Positions 7,418 to 15,342 of a DNA stretch of 48,294 nucleotides are shown piece after piece. The stretch's first letter is position 1; every line of letters begins with the position of its first letter. Position numbers and translations under genes: made by a program. Location of the stretch: contig DLHI01000030.1 of assembly GCA_002483135.1 (NCBI GenBank), positions 1-48,294 on the forward strand, written 5' to 3'. The notes under the pieces are model-generated. The model searched no databases. It was given only the letters and a program-made list of their open reading frames with translations, and was not told where the DNA came from. Origin of the DNA: Hyphomonadaceae bacterium UBA7672 (GTDB lineage: Bacteria > Pseudomonadota > Alphaproteobacteria > Caulobacterales > Hyphomonadaceae).

Positions 7418-8104
7418 CTAGGTCCCTTCCAGCAGCCTGCGGGCCCTGCGGATGGCCCGGGCGGCCGGCGACCCGGCCTGGCGCCAGACCAGCAGGCAGA
7501 AGGCGGCCGTCACTCCCAGCGCCAGCCACAGCGGCCCGAACAGCCAGGCCGCCGCCGCGAGCGCGAAATAATAGCCCCGCACGCCCTGGCTGAAGGCGCT
7601 CAGCGCCGGATTCAGCAGATCCGCCGCCGCCTCGCCCAGGGCCGCGCGGTCGGCCTCCGAATGCACCTCGGGGGCGGCGCCGATCAGGGCCAGGGCGTAG
7701 TTCATCTGGCGGATCGACCAGATGAAATCCAGCAGGCCGCGCGCCAGACAGACCAGGACCAGCGCCAGTTTGGCCTCCAGCAGCTTCATCGGCACATCCT
7801 CGGCCCCGACCGAGGCGAACCCCGACATGGCCTGTTCGCCGCCGAACAGGACGCTGGCCACCGCCGCGATCAGCAGCAGATTGGTCGAGGCGAAGAAGCC
7901 GCCGGAATTGATGGTGTGACCCATCAGATTGCTGTCGACGAGACGGGTTTCCCGGTGGGTCATGGCCGTCATCCACACCCGGCGGACGACCAGCATGTCG
8001 TCGTTCAGCGTCCCGCTGCGCCGCGCCAGCAAGGCCAGAAGCGGGCCGTAACCGAGCCAGCACACGGTGAAGAGGGCCAGGGCCAGCCAGTCGGACAGGG
8101 TCAT
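7418..8104 (-). CDS. DUF599 family integral membrane protein
   Basis: The product is 228 residues. Four hydrophobic segments lie at about residues 5-25, 70-90, 110-130 and 180-208. The region RVWMTAMTHRETRLVDSNLMGHTINSG and later QGVRGYYFALAAAAWLFGP are characteristic of DUF599, a family of unknown function. Two starts are possible: GTG at 8107 and ATG at 8104. GGAGG sits 5 bases before the ATG, so the ATG is preferred. It is divergent from ppa and followed downstream by the candidate small RNA. Inner-membrane location is predicted; no catalytic motif is visible. Confidence 0.85.
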   Translation of the reverse strand: MTLSDWLALALFTVCWLGYGPLLALLARRSGTLNDDMLVVRRVWMTAMTHRETRLVDSNLMGHTINSGGFFASTNLLLIAAVASVLFGGEQAMSGFASVGAEDVPMKLLEAKLALVLVCLARGLLDFIWSIRQMNYALALIGAAPEVHSEADRAALGEAAADLLNPALSAFSQGVRGYYFALAAAAWLFGPLWLALGVTAAFCLLVWRQAGSPAARAIRRARRLLEGT

Positions 8105-8148
8105 CACAGCCTCCTCTTCGCCGACGCACCGTGACGCGCCCGAGCCTC

Positions 8149-8170
8149 GCGCTCAAGCCGCGAGCGACCG
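8149..8170. repeat. second copy of the block 1 interspersed repeat
   Basis: This 22-base segment differs from 5817-5838 by one base. It lies in the intergenic region between the divergent DUF599 and ppa genes, upstream of ppa. No terminator-like run of T follows. Confidence 0.6.
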
Positions 8171-8273
8171 CGTCCCGAGTGATAGCGCAATGCGTCCCGC
8201 CTTGCTTCGGGCGCCATGCGAGCCTATCACGCCCGCCACTTTCGTATCGCACTGCACAATAATCGAGCGCGCC

Positions 8274-8840
8274 ATGAATATCGACGCCATTCCCGTCGGC
8301 CCCAATCCGCCCTGGGACGTCAATGTCATCATCGAGATCCCGCAGGGCGGCCTGCCAGTGAAGTACGAGATGGACAAGGCCTCGGGCGCCCTGTTCGTCG
8401 ACCGCTTCCTGCACACCGCCATGTACTATCCGGGCAACTACGGCTTCATTCCGCACACCCTGTCGGATGACGGCGACCCCTGCGATGTGATCGTGCTGAA
8501 CCCGACGCCGGTGGTGCCGGGCTGCATCATCCGCTCGCGCCCGATCGGCGTGCTGAAGATGGAAGACGAGGCCGGCGGCGACGAGAAGATCCTCGCCGTG
8601 CCGGTCGACAAGCTGAACCCCTACTACACCGACATCGCCAGCTACCGGCAGCTGCCGACCATCATGGTCGAGCAGATCGAGCATTTCTTCACCCGCTACA
8701 AGGATCTGGAGAAGAACAAGTCGGTCACGGTGAAGGGCTGGGGCGACGCCGGCGAGGCCGCCGAACTGATCGCCGTCGGCATGCGCGCGCATCAGGACAA
8801 GCTGAAGGCCGCGGTCAACAAGGCGGCGAACGCAGCCTGA
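8274..8840 (+). CDS. ppa: inorganic pyrophosphatase (family I)
   Basis: The product is 188 residues. It hydrolyses pyrophosphate to phosphate and so drives biosynthetic reactions such as nucleic-acid polymerisation. The family I signature is clear: VIIEIPQGGLPVKYE near residue 17, YPGNYGFIPHTLSDDGDPCDVIVL with the metal-binding aspartates in DGDPCD, and DDEKILAVP-like GDEKILAVPVDKLNPYY. The C-terminal helix with FFTRYKDLEKNK is also typical. The same frame is open further upstream, but similarity begins at the ATG at 8274. A CAATAAT sequence about 13 bases before the ATG could be a -10 element. Cytoplasmic hexamer by family knowledge. Confidence 0.96.
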   Translation: MNIDAIPVGPNPPWDVNVIIEIPQGGLPVKYEMDKASGALFVDRFLHTAMYYPGNYGFIPHTLSDDGDPCDVIVLNPTPVVPGCIIRSRPIGVLKMEDEAGGDEKILAVPVDKLNPYYTDIASYRQLPTIMVEQIEHFFTRYKDLEKNKSVTVKGWGDAGEAAELIAVGMRAHQDKLKAAVNKAANAA

Positions 8841-8877
8841 GCCTTTCCCGGCTGATGGCGACGGGCTAGGGAAACCC

Positions 8878-10713
8878 ATGGCCGCCGCCGAGACCCCCGC
8901 CGACGTCTTCAAGCGCGCCCTCGCCCATGCGGCGCGGGCGCTGGCGGAGCAGTCGGAGCTGGAGGTGGTGTTCGGCTCCGACGGCCCGAAACTGTCCAAC
9001 GGCGTCCTCACCCTGCCGCATCCGCCGCGCGATCCGGGCGGTCCCGAGAGCGCCACCCTGCGCGGCCAGGCCGACCGGCTGGCGCTGCGGCTGGCCAATC
9101 ACGACGAGACCCTGCACGCCCGTCTCCGCCCCATCGACAGCCGCGCCGCCGAGGTGTTCGAGGCGGTCGAGCAGGCCCGGGTCGAGGCCGTCGGCTCGCA
9201 ATCCCTGGCCGGCGTGCGCGCCAACATGGGCGCGGCCCTGCTGACCCGGCTGGAGAAGATGGGCGCCCTGCGCGCCACCGAGGCCGAGCGCGTGCCCGTG
9301 GCTGAGGCCGTGGCCCTGCTGGTGCGGGAGCGGCTGACCGGCCAGCGCGCCCCCGACGGCGCCGCCGCCATGCTCGACCTCGTCCGGACCGCGATGGAGG
9401 ACAAGGCCGGGGCCAAACTCAACGCCCTGGCCGAGGTCGCGGACGATCAGGTCGCCTTCGCCGAGCGGCTGAAGGACGTGCTGCGCGCGCTGGATCTCGA
9501 TCCCGGCGACGGGCGCGGCGATGACACGTCCGACGAGCAGGGCGAGGACGACCCCGATCCCCAGGCGCCCGACGCCGCCGACGATCAGGACGAGGAAGAC
9601 GACGCGGGCGGCGGCGAAGGCCAGACCATGGACGGCTCGGCCGACGACCAGTCCCAGGGCGACGATCGCGAGGCCCGGCCGGACGGTTCGGCGGGCGATC
9701 CGGACGGTGAGGCCTCGGACGAGGGCCCGGACGTCAACGAAGGCAGCCTGCCCAACCGCCAGCAGACCGGCGACGACGGGCGGCCGAGCGACGCCTATCG
9801 CGTCTTCACCACCGCCTATGACGAGGTCGTCGACGCCGCCGACCTGTGCGATCCCCATGAGCTGGAACGGCTGCGCGCCTTGCTGGACCAGCAGCTGACG
9901 GCCCTGTCCTCGGTGGTGGCGCGGCTGGCCAACAAGCTGCAACGCCGGCTGATGGCGCAGCAGAACCGCAGCTGGCATTTCGATCTGGAAGAGGGGGTGC
10001 TGGACACCGCCCGTCTGACCCGGGTCATCACCGACCCGACCAGTCCGCTCAGCTTCAAGGCCGAGAGCGAGAGCCCGTTCCGCGACACGGTGGTGACCCT
10101 GCTGCTCGACAACTCCGGCTCGATGCGCGGCCGGCCGATCATGGTTGCGGCGGTCTGCGCCGACATTCTGGCGCGGACCCTGGAGCGGTGCGGGGTCAAG
10201 GTCGAGATTCTCGGCTTCACCACCCGGGCGTGGAAGGGCGGCCAGGCGCGCGAGGCCTGGATCACGGCCGGCAAGCCGGCCAATCCGGGCCGGCTGAACG
10301 ACCTGCGCCACATCATCTACAAGTCGGCGGATTCGCCCTGGCGCCGGGCCAAGAAGAGCCTCGGCCTGATGATGCGCGAGGGGCTGCTGAAGGAAAACAT
10401 CGACGGCGAGGCCCTGACCTGGGCGCATGAGCGCCTGCTAGGCCGGACCGAGGCGCGGCGCATCCTGATGGTCATTTCCGACGGCTCGCCGGTCGACGAT
10501 TCGACCCAGTCGGCCAATGCGGCCCTCTATCTGGACAAACACCTGCGGCAGGTGATCGCCGAGATCGAGACCCGGTCGCCGGTCGAGCTGATCGCGATCG
10601 GCATCGGCCATGACGTGACCCGCTATTATCGGCGCGCGGTGACGATCATGGATGCCGAGCAGCTGGGCGGCACGATGGTAGAGCAGCTGGCGGGGCTATT
10701 CGACGACGAGTGA
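8878..10713 (+). CDS. cobT: aerobic cobaltochelatase subunit CobT
   Basis: The product is 611 residues. CobT works with CobS as an AAA+ complex that powers CobN to insert cobalt into hydrogenobyrinic acid a,c-diamide in aerobic cobalamin synthesis. The N-terminal helical region is followed by a long acidic low-complexity linker at about residues 205-290, rich in D, E and G. A C-terminal von Willebrand A domain follows, whose MIDAS motif DNSGSMRG begins at residue 411, with later VISDGSPVDD. This layout is standard for CobT. GGGAAA lies just before the ATG. cobS is not in the window; the gene follows ppa by 37 bases. Cobalamin supply links it to mutAB in the same block. Confidence 0.95.
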   Translation: MAAAETPADVFKRALAHAARALAEQSELEVVFGSDGPKLSNGVLTLPHPPRDPGGPESATLRGQADRLALRLANHDETLHARLRPIDSRAAEVFEAVEQARVEAVGSQSLAGVRANMGAALLTRLEKMGALRATEAERVPVAEAVALLVRERLTGQRAPDGAAAMLDLVRTAMEDKAGAKLNALAEVADDQVAFAERLKDVLRALDLDPGDGRGDDTSDEQGEDDPDPQAPDAADDQDEEDDAGGGEGQTMDGSADDQSQGDDREARPDGSAGDPDGEASDEGPDVNEGSLPNRQQTGDDGRPSDAYRVFTTAYDEVVDAADLCDPHELERLRALLDQQLTALSSVVARLANKLQRRLMAQQNRSWHFDLEEGVLDTARLTRVITDPTSPLSFKAESESPFRDTVVTLLLDNSGSMRGRPIMVAAVCADILARTLERCGVKVEILGFTTRAWKGGQAREAWITAGKPANPGRLNDLRHIIYKSADSPWRRAKKSLGLMMREGLLKENIDGEALTWAHERLLGRTEARRILMVISDGSPVDDSTQSANAALYLDKHLRQVIAEIETRSPVELIAIGIGHDVTRYYRRAVTIMDAEQLGGTMVEQLAGLFDDE

Positions 10714-10725
10714 CCACCACCGTCT

Positions 10726-10750
10726 TGCTAATGTTATAACTTTGTGCTAA
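10726..10750 (+). promoter_or_regulatory. putative promoter/operator of the mazEF-type operon
   Basis: The short AT-rich gap between cobT and the antitoxin gene holds the palindrome GTTATAAC (10733-10740), flanked by two copies of TGCTAA at 10726-10731 and 10745-10750. TATAAC inside the palindrome could be the -10 element. Such an arrangement suits autorepression by an AbrB-fold antitoxin, but this is inferred from symmetry only. Confidence 0.45.
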
Positions 10751-10760
10751 CTGCGGGCTT

Positions 10761-11021
10761 ATGAAATCCGCACTTCGCAAGATGGGCAATTCCACCGGTC
10801 TAATCCTGCCCAAGCCGGTTCTGCAGGAACTTGGCGTCGAGACGGGCACGGTCATGGATATTGTCGTAGACAATGGCCGTGTCGTCGCAACGCCCGTTGT
10901 GCGAGATCTGCATGAGGGCTGGGCAGAGGCAGCCCGGCAGATCGGTGCGGAGGATTTGAGCGAGGATGCCATGGTGTGGCAGGGCTTCCCCAATGAAGAC
11001 GATGACGGTCTGACATGGTGA
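10761..11021 (+). CDS. MazE-type antitoxin (AbrB/SpoVT fold)
   Basis: The product is 86 residues. The N-terminal swapped-hairpin DNA-binding domain reads MKSALRKMGNSTGLILPKPVLQELG, with the G-NSTG-LILPK pattern typical of MazE/AbrB proteins. The C-terminal half is acidic (GAEDLSEDAMVWQGFPNEDDDG), as expected for the flexible segment that wraps and blocks the toxin. The coding end overlaps the toxin start by 7 bases, the usual coupled antitoxin-toxin order. It should repress its own operon through the palindrome upstream. Local GC is lower than in cobT, suggesting the pair was acquired. Confidence 0.88.
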   Translation: MKSALRKMGNSTGLILPKPVLQELGVETGTVMDIVVDNGRVVATPVVRDLHEGWAEAARQIGAEDLSEDAMVWQGFPNEDDDGLTW

Positions 11022-11353
11022 AGCGTCCCTTTCCCGCGCAGGGAGAGGTCTGGCTGTGCGTGCTCGATCCTACAAGGGGTGCCGAAATCCAAAAGACACG
11101 TCCGTGTGTGGTGGTCAGCCCCGATGTTCTCAATTCCGGGCTCAGAACCGCTTTGGTCGTACCACTCACCAGCGCGGGGTTTTCTGCGCCATTTCGGGTA
11201 AACGTCCGCTTCGGTGGTCGTGACGGGCTGCTGGTACCGGATCAGATGCGTGCCGTCGATCGGCTGAGGCTCGTCAAGCGGTTGGGGCGGATCGACCCTG
11301 CCGCGCTGACATCCGTACTGGGCATATTGCGCGAAATGTTCAAGCAGCCATAG
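11015..11353 (+). CDS. MazF/PemK-type toxin (endoribonuclease)
   Basis: The product is 112 residues. It has GEVWLCVLDPTRGAEIQKTRPCVVVSPD, the opening strands of the MazF/PemK barrel with the catalytic arginine in KTRP, then LVVPLTSAG, and LVPDQMRAVDRLRLVKRLG. These match the family of sequence-specific mRNA interferases held in check by the cognate MazE. The ATG lies within the last codons of the antitoxin gene (overlap 11015-11021), so synthesis is coupled. No signal peptide; acts on cytoplasmic RNA. Full family length with no frameshift, so it is probably intact. Its cleavage site cannot be deduced. Confidence 0.9.
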   Translation: MVKRPFPAQGEVWLCVLDPTRGAEIQKTRPCVVVSPDVLNSGLRTALVVPLTSAGFSAPFRVNVRFGGRDGLLVPDQMRAVDRLRLVKRLGRIDPAALTSVLGILREMFKQP

Positions 11354-11390
11354 CGGCAGTATCGACGGTTGCCAAATAGCGCCAGGCTCC

Positions 11391-11406
11391 TTAATCAAGC
11401 GATTAA
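11391..11406. promoter_or_regulatory. inverted repeat upstream of the nitroreductase gene
   Basis: TTAATC-AAGC-GATTAA is a perfect 6-bp inverted repeat 20 bases before the start codon. It could be an operator for a dimeric repressor or a short hairpin. The two TTAA half-sites are 8 bases apart, which is one too many for a CtrA site. Confidence 0.35.
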
Positions 11407-11426
11407 ACCTCGCAGGGAGCCCAGCC

Positions 11427-12098
11427 TTGAACGTATCCGAAGCCGTCGCCACGCGCCGTTCCGTCCGCGATTTTCTGCCTGATCCGGTGCCGCTAGAGAC
11501 GATCCGCGAGATTCTGACCAAGGCGCAGCGTTCGCCCTCGGGCGGCAACACCCAGCCTTGGAACGCGGTGGTGCTCACCGGCGAGCCGCTGGCCGATCTC
11601 ACCGCCAAGATCAAGGCCAAGGCGCAGAGCGCGCCGATGGGCGAGGGGATGGAATATGCCATCTACCCCGCAGATCTCGAGGGGCGCTACGAGCAGCAGC
11701 GGCGCGCTGTCGGCCAGGCGATGTTCGACGCGCTGGGCATTGGCCGCGAGGATGGCGCGGGCCGGGTCCGCCAGATGATGCGCAACTGGGACAGCTTTGG
11801 CGCGCCGGTGCAGATCTTCACCTATTGCCGCACCTATATGGGGCCGCCGCAATGGTCGGACATGGGCATGTGGCTGCAGACGGTGATGCTGCTGCTGCGC
11901 GAAGCGGGGCTGGACAGCTGCCCGCAGGAAATCTGGGCGATGTACGGCAGCTATATGCGCGAGCTTCTCGGGATCAGCGACGAATATATCTTCTTCACCG
12001 GCATGGCGGTGGGCTATCGCAACCCGGACGCGCCGGTGAACAATTTTGCGGTCCCGCGCGTCGCACTCGCTGACGCGGTCCAGTTCCGGGGGTTCTGA
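11427..12098 (+). CDS. nitroreductase family flavoprotein
   Basis: The product is 223 residues. It has VATRRSVRDFLPDPVPLETI with the paired arginines that bind FMN phosphate, then AQRSPSGGNTQPWNAVVLTG, and the second FMN-contact region MGMWLQTVMLLLREAGLDSCPQ. These mark an FMN-dependent NAD(P)H nitroreductase or flavin-reductase-like enzyme. The physiological substrate is unknown; members reduce nitroaromatics, quinones or flavins. The start is a TTG at 11427, because the ribosome site AGGGAG lies 8 bases upstream and the next Met is well inside the conserved domain. This is the first gene whose style matches the sphingomonad-like middle block. Confidence 0.9.
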   Translation: MNVSEAVATRRSVRDFLPDPVPLETIREILTKAQRSPSGGNTQPWNAVVLTGEPLADLTAKIKAKAQSAPMGEGMEYAIYPADLEGRYEQQRRAVGQAMFDALGIGREDGAGRVRQMMRNWDSFGAPVQIFTYCRTYMGPPQWSDMGMWLQTVMLLLREAGLDSCPQEIWAMYGSYMRELLGISDEYIFFTGMAVGYRNPDAPVNNFAVPRVALADAVQFRGF

Positions 12099-12413
12099 TC
12101 CCGTCTATCCCCCACCGGATGCCGTTGGCATCAACGAACCATAATGCTCCAGATGCTGCGGCGACAACTGGTCAGCACGGCACGGGCAGACTATAGCGAT
12201 GGAAACGAATCCCGACCGGGTCGCACCGAGGGCAGATTTCTGGATCGGCGCGCTGCACGGGGGCGACGCGCCTTGGGGGTGCGATGATGCGACATGGGCG
12301 ACATGGAAGCGCAAGCAGGCAACGATCGCGGGTGGTGCCGGTCAGACGGTCGCCCCGGGTGACGCTGATGGCATCGCGCCTGATGTGCGCAGCGCCGGGT
12401 GGCTGCTGACCCG
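12099..12413. other. stretch without a convincing gene
   Basis: About 315 bases separate the nitroreductase stop from the cyclase start. A 96-codon plus-strand frame begins at 12199 and runs into the cyclase gene, but it has no ribosome site and its last third lies on the cyclase coding sequence in another frame, so I do not accept it. I see no tRNA, no terminator and no repeat here. Confidence 0.5.
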
Positions 12414-14453
12414 ATGGCAAGCCGGGCAGACAGCGCCGCTGCGGCAGCGACCAGCCGCGACGAGATGGGGCGTTCGGCCACGCGCCTGATCCGCCAGCTC
12501 GGGCTGGTGCGGCTGCTCGCGACGCTCGGCTTTCTGGTCTTCGCGCTCGCCATTGCCCGCTACAGCACCGAAATGCCGTTGCTCGGCGATGCCGAAAACG
12601 CAATGTACGACATGCGCGCGGCCAATTTCGCCAAGAAGGTGGATCAGGACCCGCGCATCCTTATGGTCGTCTATACCGACGACACACTGATCGATACCGG
12701 CCAGCGTTCGCCGGTCGATCGTACCATCCTGGCCAATGCGCTGACCAATATCGACCGGATGGGGGCCAAATCGATCGGCATCGATATCCTGTTCGATCAG
12801 CCGCAGGACGATGACGAGGCGCTGAAGACCGCGCTGCGCGGCATGCGCACGCCGACGCATGTCGCCTATGCCAGCAACGCGACCAATACCGAGGCGATCC
12901 AGTTCCGCCAGCAGCAGTTCCTCGAACAGTTCCTCAAGGACGTCACCACCGACAAGACGAAGCCGACAAGCATCCGGCTGGTCACCGATTCGGATGGCGT
13001 TGCCCGGCGCTGGCCCGACCAGCCGAAGAACCTGCCGCCGATCATGGTGCGCGCGATGACGCCGCCGGACCCGGCCTTTGCCGATTATCGCGGCGCCATC
13101 CGCTTCCGCCTGCCACTGTCTTCCGACCGGCCGGTGATCAACAAGCTGCCGATCGATCTGTTCGCCGACCGGGCCAGTGCCGAGTTCGTCGCGAGCGAGG
13201 TCAAGGGGCGGCACATCCTGATCGGCGGCGATTTTGTCGATTTCGACAAGTTCGATACGCCGCTGACCCGGATCGGCGATGTCGTGACCGGTGAATCGCA
13301 GATGATCGGGCTGGAAGTGCACGCGCACATGATGTCGCAGCTGCTCGACAAGGATCGGCCCTTCGCCTTCCCGAACTGGTCGTTATGGGCCATGGCGCTG
13401 GCGGTGGTGATCGCTGGCTGCATCACCGCGATCAGTCAGGCGCGTGCGTGGATCATGGGGCTGCTGCTCGGCAGCCAGATCCTGTTTTTCATGACCGCGC
13501 CGTTCATCCTGCAATATCAGGGCTTCGACACGCTCAACCTGCCGAGCTTCGGCTGGGCGACCGGATGGCTGCTCGCCTATACCTCGGTGGGGGCGGCCGC
13601 GCGCGTGGTCGGGTCCAAGCAGCGCGCGTTCGCGCAGAACGCGCTGGGCAAGTATCTGCCTCGTTCGGTCGCGGCGGAAATCCTGAAGGACCCGGACAAG
13701 CTGGCGCTGCATGGCGAAAAGCGGGAGATCTTCTGCGTCTTCACCGATCTGGAGGGCTTCACCAAGCTGACCCACGCGATCGAACCGGAAATGGTCGCCT
13801 TCCTGCTCAACAACTATCTCGACCGGCTGGCGGACGTGGTGCTGCAATATGGCGGCACGCTCGACAAGTTCGTGGGCGATGCGGTGGTCGCCTTCTGGGG
13901 GGCGCCGATCGGCTTTCCCGACGATGGCGAGCGCGCGGTGCGTGCGGCCTGGGCCATGTACGAAGCGGGTGAGGATTTCCGAAGGACCGCGCCCGAAGGC
14001 GTGCCGCCGATCGGCCGCACGCGCGTCGGCGTGCATTTCGGCGAGGCGATCGTCGGCAATTTCGGCGGCGAGGGGCGCATCCAGTATACTGCGTTCGGCG
14101 ACAGCATGAACACGGCGGCCAGGCTCGAGGCGGCGAACAAGAATCTCGATACCCGCGTGCTGGTCAGCCGCGAGGCGGCGGAGCGTTCCGGGCTCGACTG
14201 GTATCGCCCGATGGGGCGGATCGTGCTAAGAGGACGCGCCAAGCCGGTCGACATTTTCGAGCCCGCGCCCGACAGGCCGGAGAGCGAGCGCCAGGCCATT
14301 GCCGAGCTGGTTGCGGCGCACCAGGCGGGAAATGATGCGGCTGTGGTTCAACTCACATCGCAGCTTGCAGAATTGGGGCAGGAAGAGGCCATCGCGAATC
14401 TGTTCAAGCGACTTGGTCAGACACAAAAAGGAGAAAGCTATGTTCTCGGTTGA
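12414..14453 (+). CDS. CHASE2-domain class III adenylate cyclase
   Basis: The product is about 679 residues and membrane-bound. One N-terminal helix (LLATLGFLVFALAIARY) leads to an extracytoplasmic CHASE2 sensor domain of about 270 residues. Three hydrophobic helices follow at about residues 320-400, and then a cytoplasmic cyclase domain. The cyclase has FTDLEGFTKL with the first metal aspartate, LDKFVGDAVVAFWG with the substrate lysine and second aspartate, and FGDSMNTAARLEAAN with the transition-state Asn and Arg. All key residues for making cAMP are present. Starts at GTG 12399, ATG 12414 or ATG 12465 are possible. The next gene starts inside its last codons, so the two are coupled. The signal sensed by CHASE2 is unknown. 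Confidence 0.9.
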   Translation: MASRADSAAAAATSRDEMGRSATRLIRQLGLVRLLATLGFLVFALAIARYSTEMPLLGDAENAMYDMRAANFAKKVDQDPRILMVVYTDDTLIDTGQRSPVDRTILANALTNIDRMGAKSIGIDILFDQPQDDDEALKTALRGMRTPTHVAYASNATNTEAIQFRQQQFLEQFLKDVTTDKTKPTSIRLVTDSDGVARRWPDQPKNLPPIMVRAMTPPDPAFADYRGAIRFRLPLSSDRPVINKLPIDLFADRASAEFVASEVKGRHILIGGDFVDFDKFDTPLTRIGDVVTGESQMIGLEVHAHMMSQLLDKDRPFAFPNWSLWAMALAVVIAGCITAISQARAWIMGLLLGSQILFFMTAPFILQYQGFDTLNLPSFGWATGWLLAYTSVGAAARVVGSKQRAFAQNALGKYLPRSVAAEILKDPDKLALHGEKREIFCVFTDLEGFTKLTHAIEPEMVAFLLNNYLDRLADVVLQYGGTLDKFVGDAVVAFWGAPIGFPDDGERAVRAAWAMYEAGEDFRRTAPEGVPPIGRTRVGVHFGEAIVGNFGGEGRIQYTAFGDSMNTAARLEAANKNLDTRVLVSREAAERSGLDWYRPMGRIVLRGRAKPVDIFEPAPDRPESERQAIAELVAAHQAGNDAAVVQLTSQLAELGQEEAIANLFKRLGQTQKGESYVLG

Positions 14454-15228
14454 AAGGAAGTCCGTACTTCGCCGGGCACTTGCGATAGGTGCCATGTTGA
14501 CGCTGGGCATTGCTGGCAGCAGTGCAGCGATGGCGCAGTCCATGGTCGTACGCTCGGTCGGTCCTTCGGCAGCGCAATTTCCTGCCGGCAAGAAGCTGCC
14601 CGCCAACACCAAGGTGGTGTTGAAGGCCAGCGACAAGGTGACCGTGCTCGACAAGGCCGGCACGCGCGTCCTGTCCGGCCCTGGTACCTTCACGCTCGAC
14701 GGCACGGTCAAGCGCGATCAGACGCAGAGCACCCAGATTGCCAGCCTGCTCGCCACCGGTGGCCCTGCGACGCGCAGCCGCACCGGGGCCGTCCGCGGCG
14801 CTCCGGCCAAGGTTGCTGCTCCCGCTACCCCGCGCAGCCCGAACCTGTGGTTCATCGATGCGAGCCAGTCGGGCAAGTTCTGCGTCGCTGAACCCGCCCG
14901 CCTGATGTTCTGGCGCGCCAAGGTCGACCAGGATGTCCAGCTCAAGCTCGCCGGAACCGGCGCTTCAGCTACGATCGACTGGAAGAAGGGATCGGGCAAC
15001 CGGCTGTGGCCGATGGCCGAACTGCCCGTTGCGCCCGGCAGCTACACGCTCACCGGCCCCGACGGCGTCGCGCGCAAGATCGATCTGGTGGTTCTTCCCA
15101 GCGTGCCGGCCGAGGTCGACGAACTCGCCGGAACGCTGATCGAAAATGGCTGCGAAAACCAGCTCGGCCTGCTGGTCGAGACCATGGCGGCGGCGGACCA
15201 GGCCAGCGGTACCAGCGGCGATCGGTAA
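14440..15228 (+). CDS. exported protein coupled to the CHASE2 cyclase (unknown function)
   Basis: The product is 262 residues. A signal peptide (RRALAIGAMLTLGIAGSSAAMAQ) precedes a small beta-rich domain, TKVVLKASDKVTVLDKAGTRVLSGPGTFTLDG. This resembles the FecR-like repeats that often accompany CHASE2 cyclases. A second region follows that starts at NLWFIDASQSGKFC and contains GSYTLTGPDGVARKIDL. Two cysteines, one in GKFC and one in NGCEN near the end, may pair in the periplasm. Its ATG has a strong AAGGAGAAAG ribosome site and overlaps the cyclase end by 14 bases. A role as periplasmic ligand-binding or inhibitory partner of the cyclase is inference from coupling. A terminator follows. Confidence 0.82.
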   Translation: MFSVERKSVLRRALAIGAMLTLGIAGSSAAMAQSMVVRSVGPSAAQFPAGKKLPANTKVVLKASDKVTVLDKAGTRVLSGPGTFTLDGTVKRDQTQSTQIASLLATGGPATRSRTGAVRGAPAKVAAPATPRSPNLWFIDASQSGKFCVAEPARLMFWRAKVDQDVQLKLAGTGASATIDWKKGSGNRLWPMAELPVAPGSYTLTGPDGVARKIDLVVLPSVPAEVDELAGTLIENGCENQLGLLVETMAAADQASGTSGDR

Positions 15229-15247
15229 GCATCGAGCCGACATTCAG

Positions 15248-15288
15248 ACCCCGTCCGCGCTGCTGCGACTGGTGCGGGCGGGGTTTTT
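15248..15288 (+). terminator. intrinsic terminator after the cyclase operon
   Basis: The arms accccgtccgc (15248-15258) and gcgggcggggt (15274-15284) pair with one mismatched base around a 15-base loop, followed by TTTTT. It lies 20 bases after the stop of the exported protein gene. Confidence 0.82.
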
Positions 15289-15342
15289 CTGTACGCCTGT
15301 CGGCTTGACGGCGCGCGCGCTTTGCAGGCAATGGCTGATGCC

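Noticed and set aside
11391..11406. CtrA binding site TTAA...TTAA upstream of nitroreductase
   Set aside because: The half-sites are 8 bases apart; CtrA needs TTAA-N7-TTAA.
12199..12489. 96-codon frame before the CHASE2 cyclase
   Set aside because: It has no ribosome site, no family resemblance, and its end lies inside the cyclase gene in a different frame.
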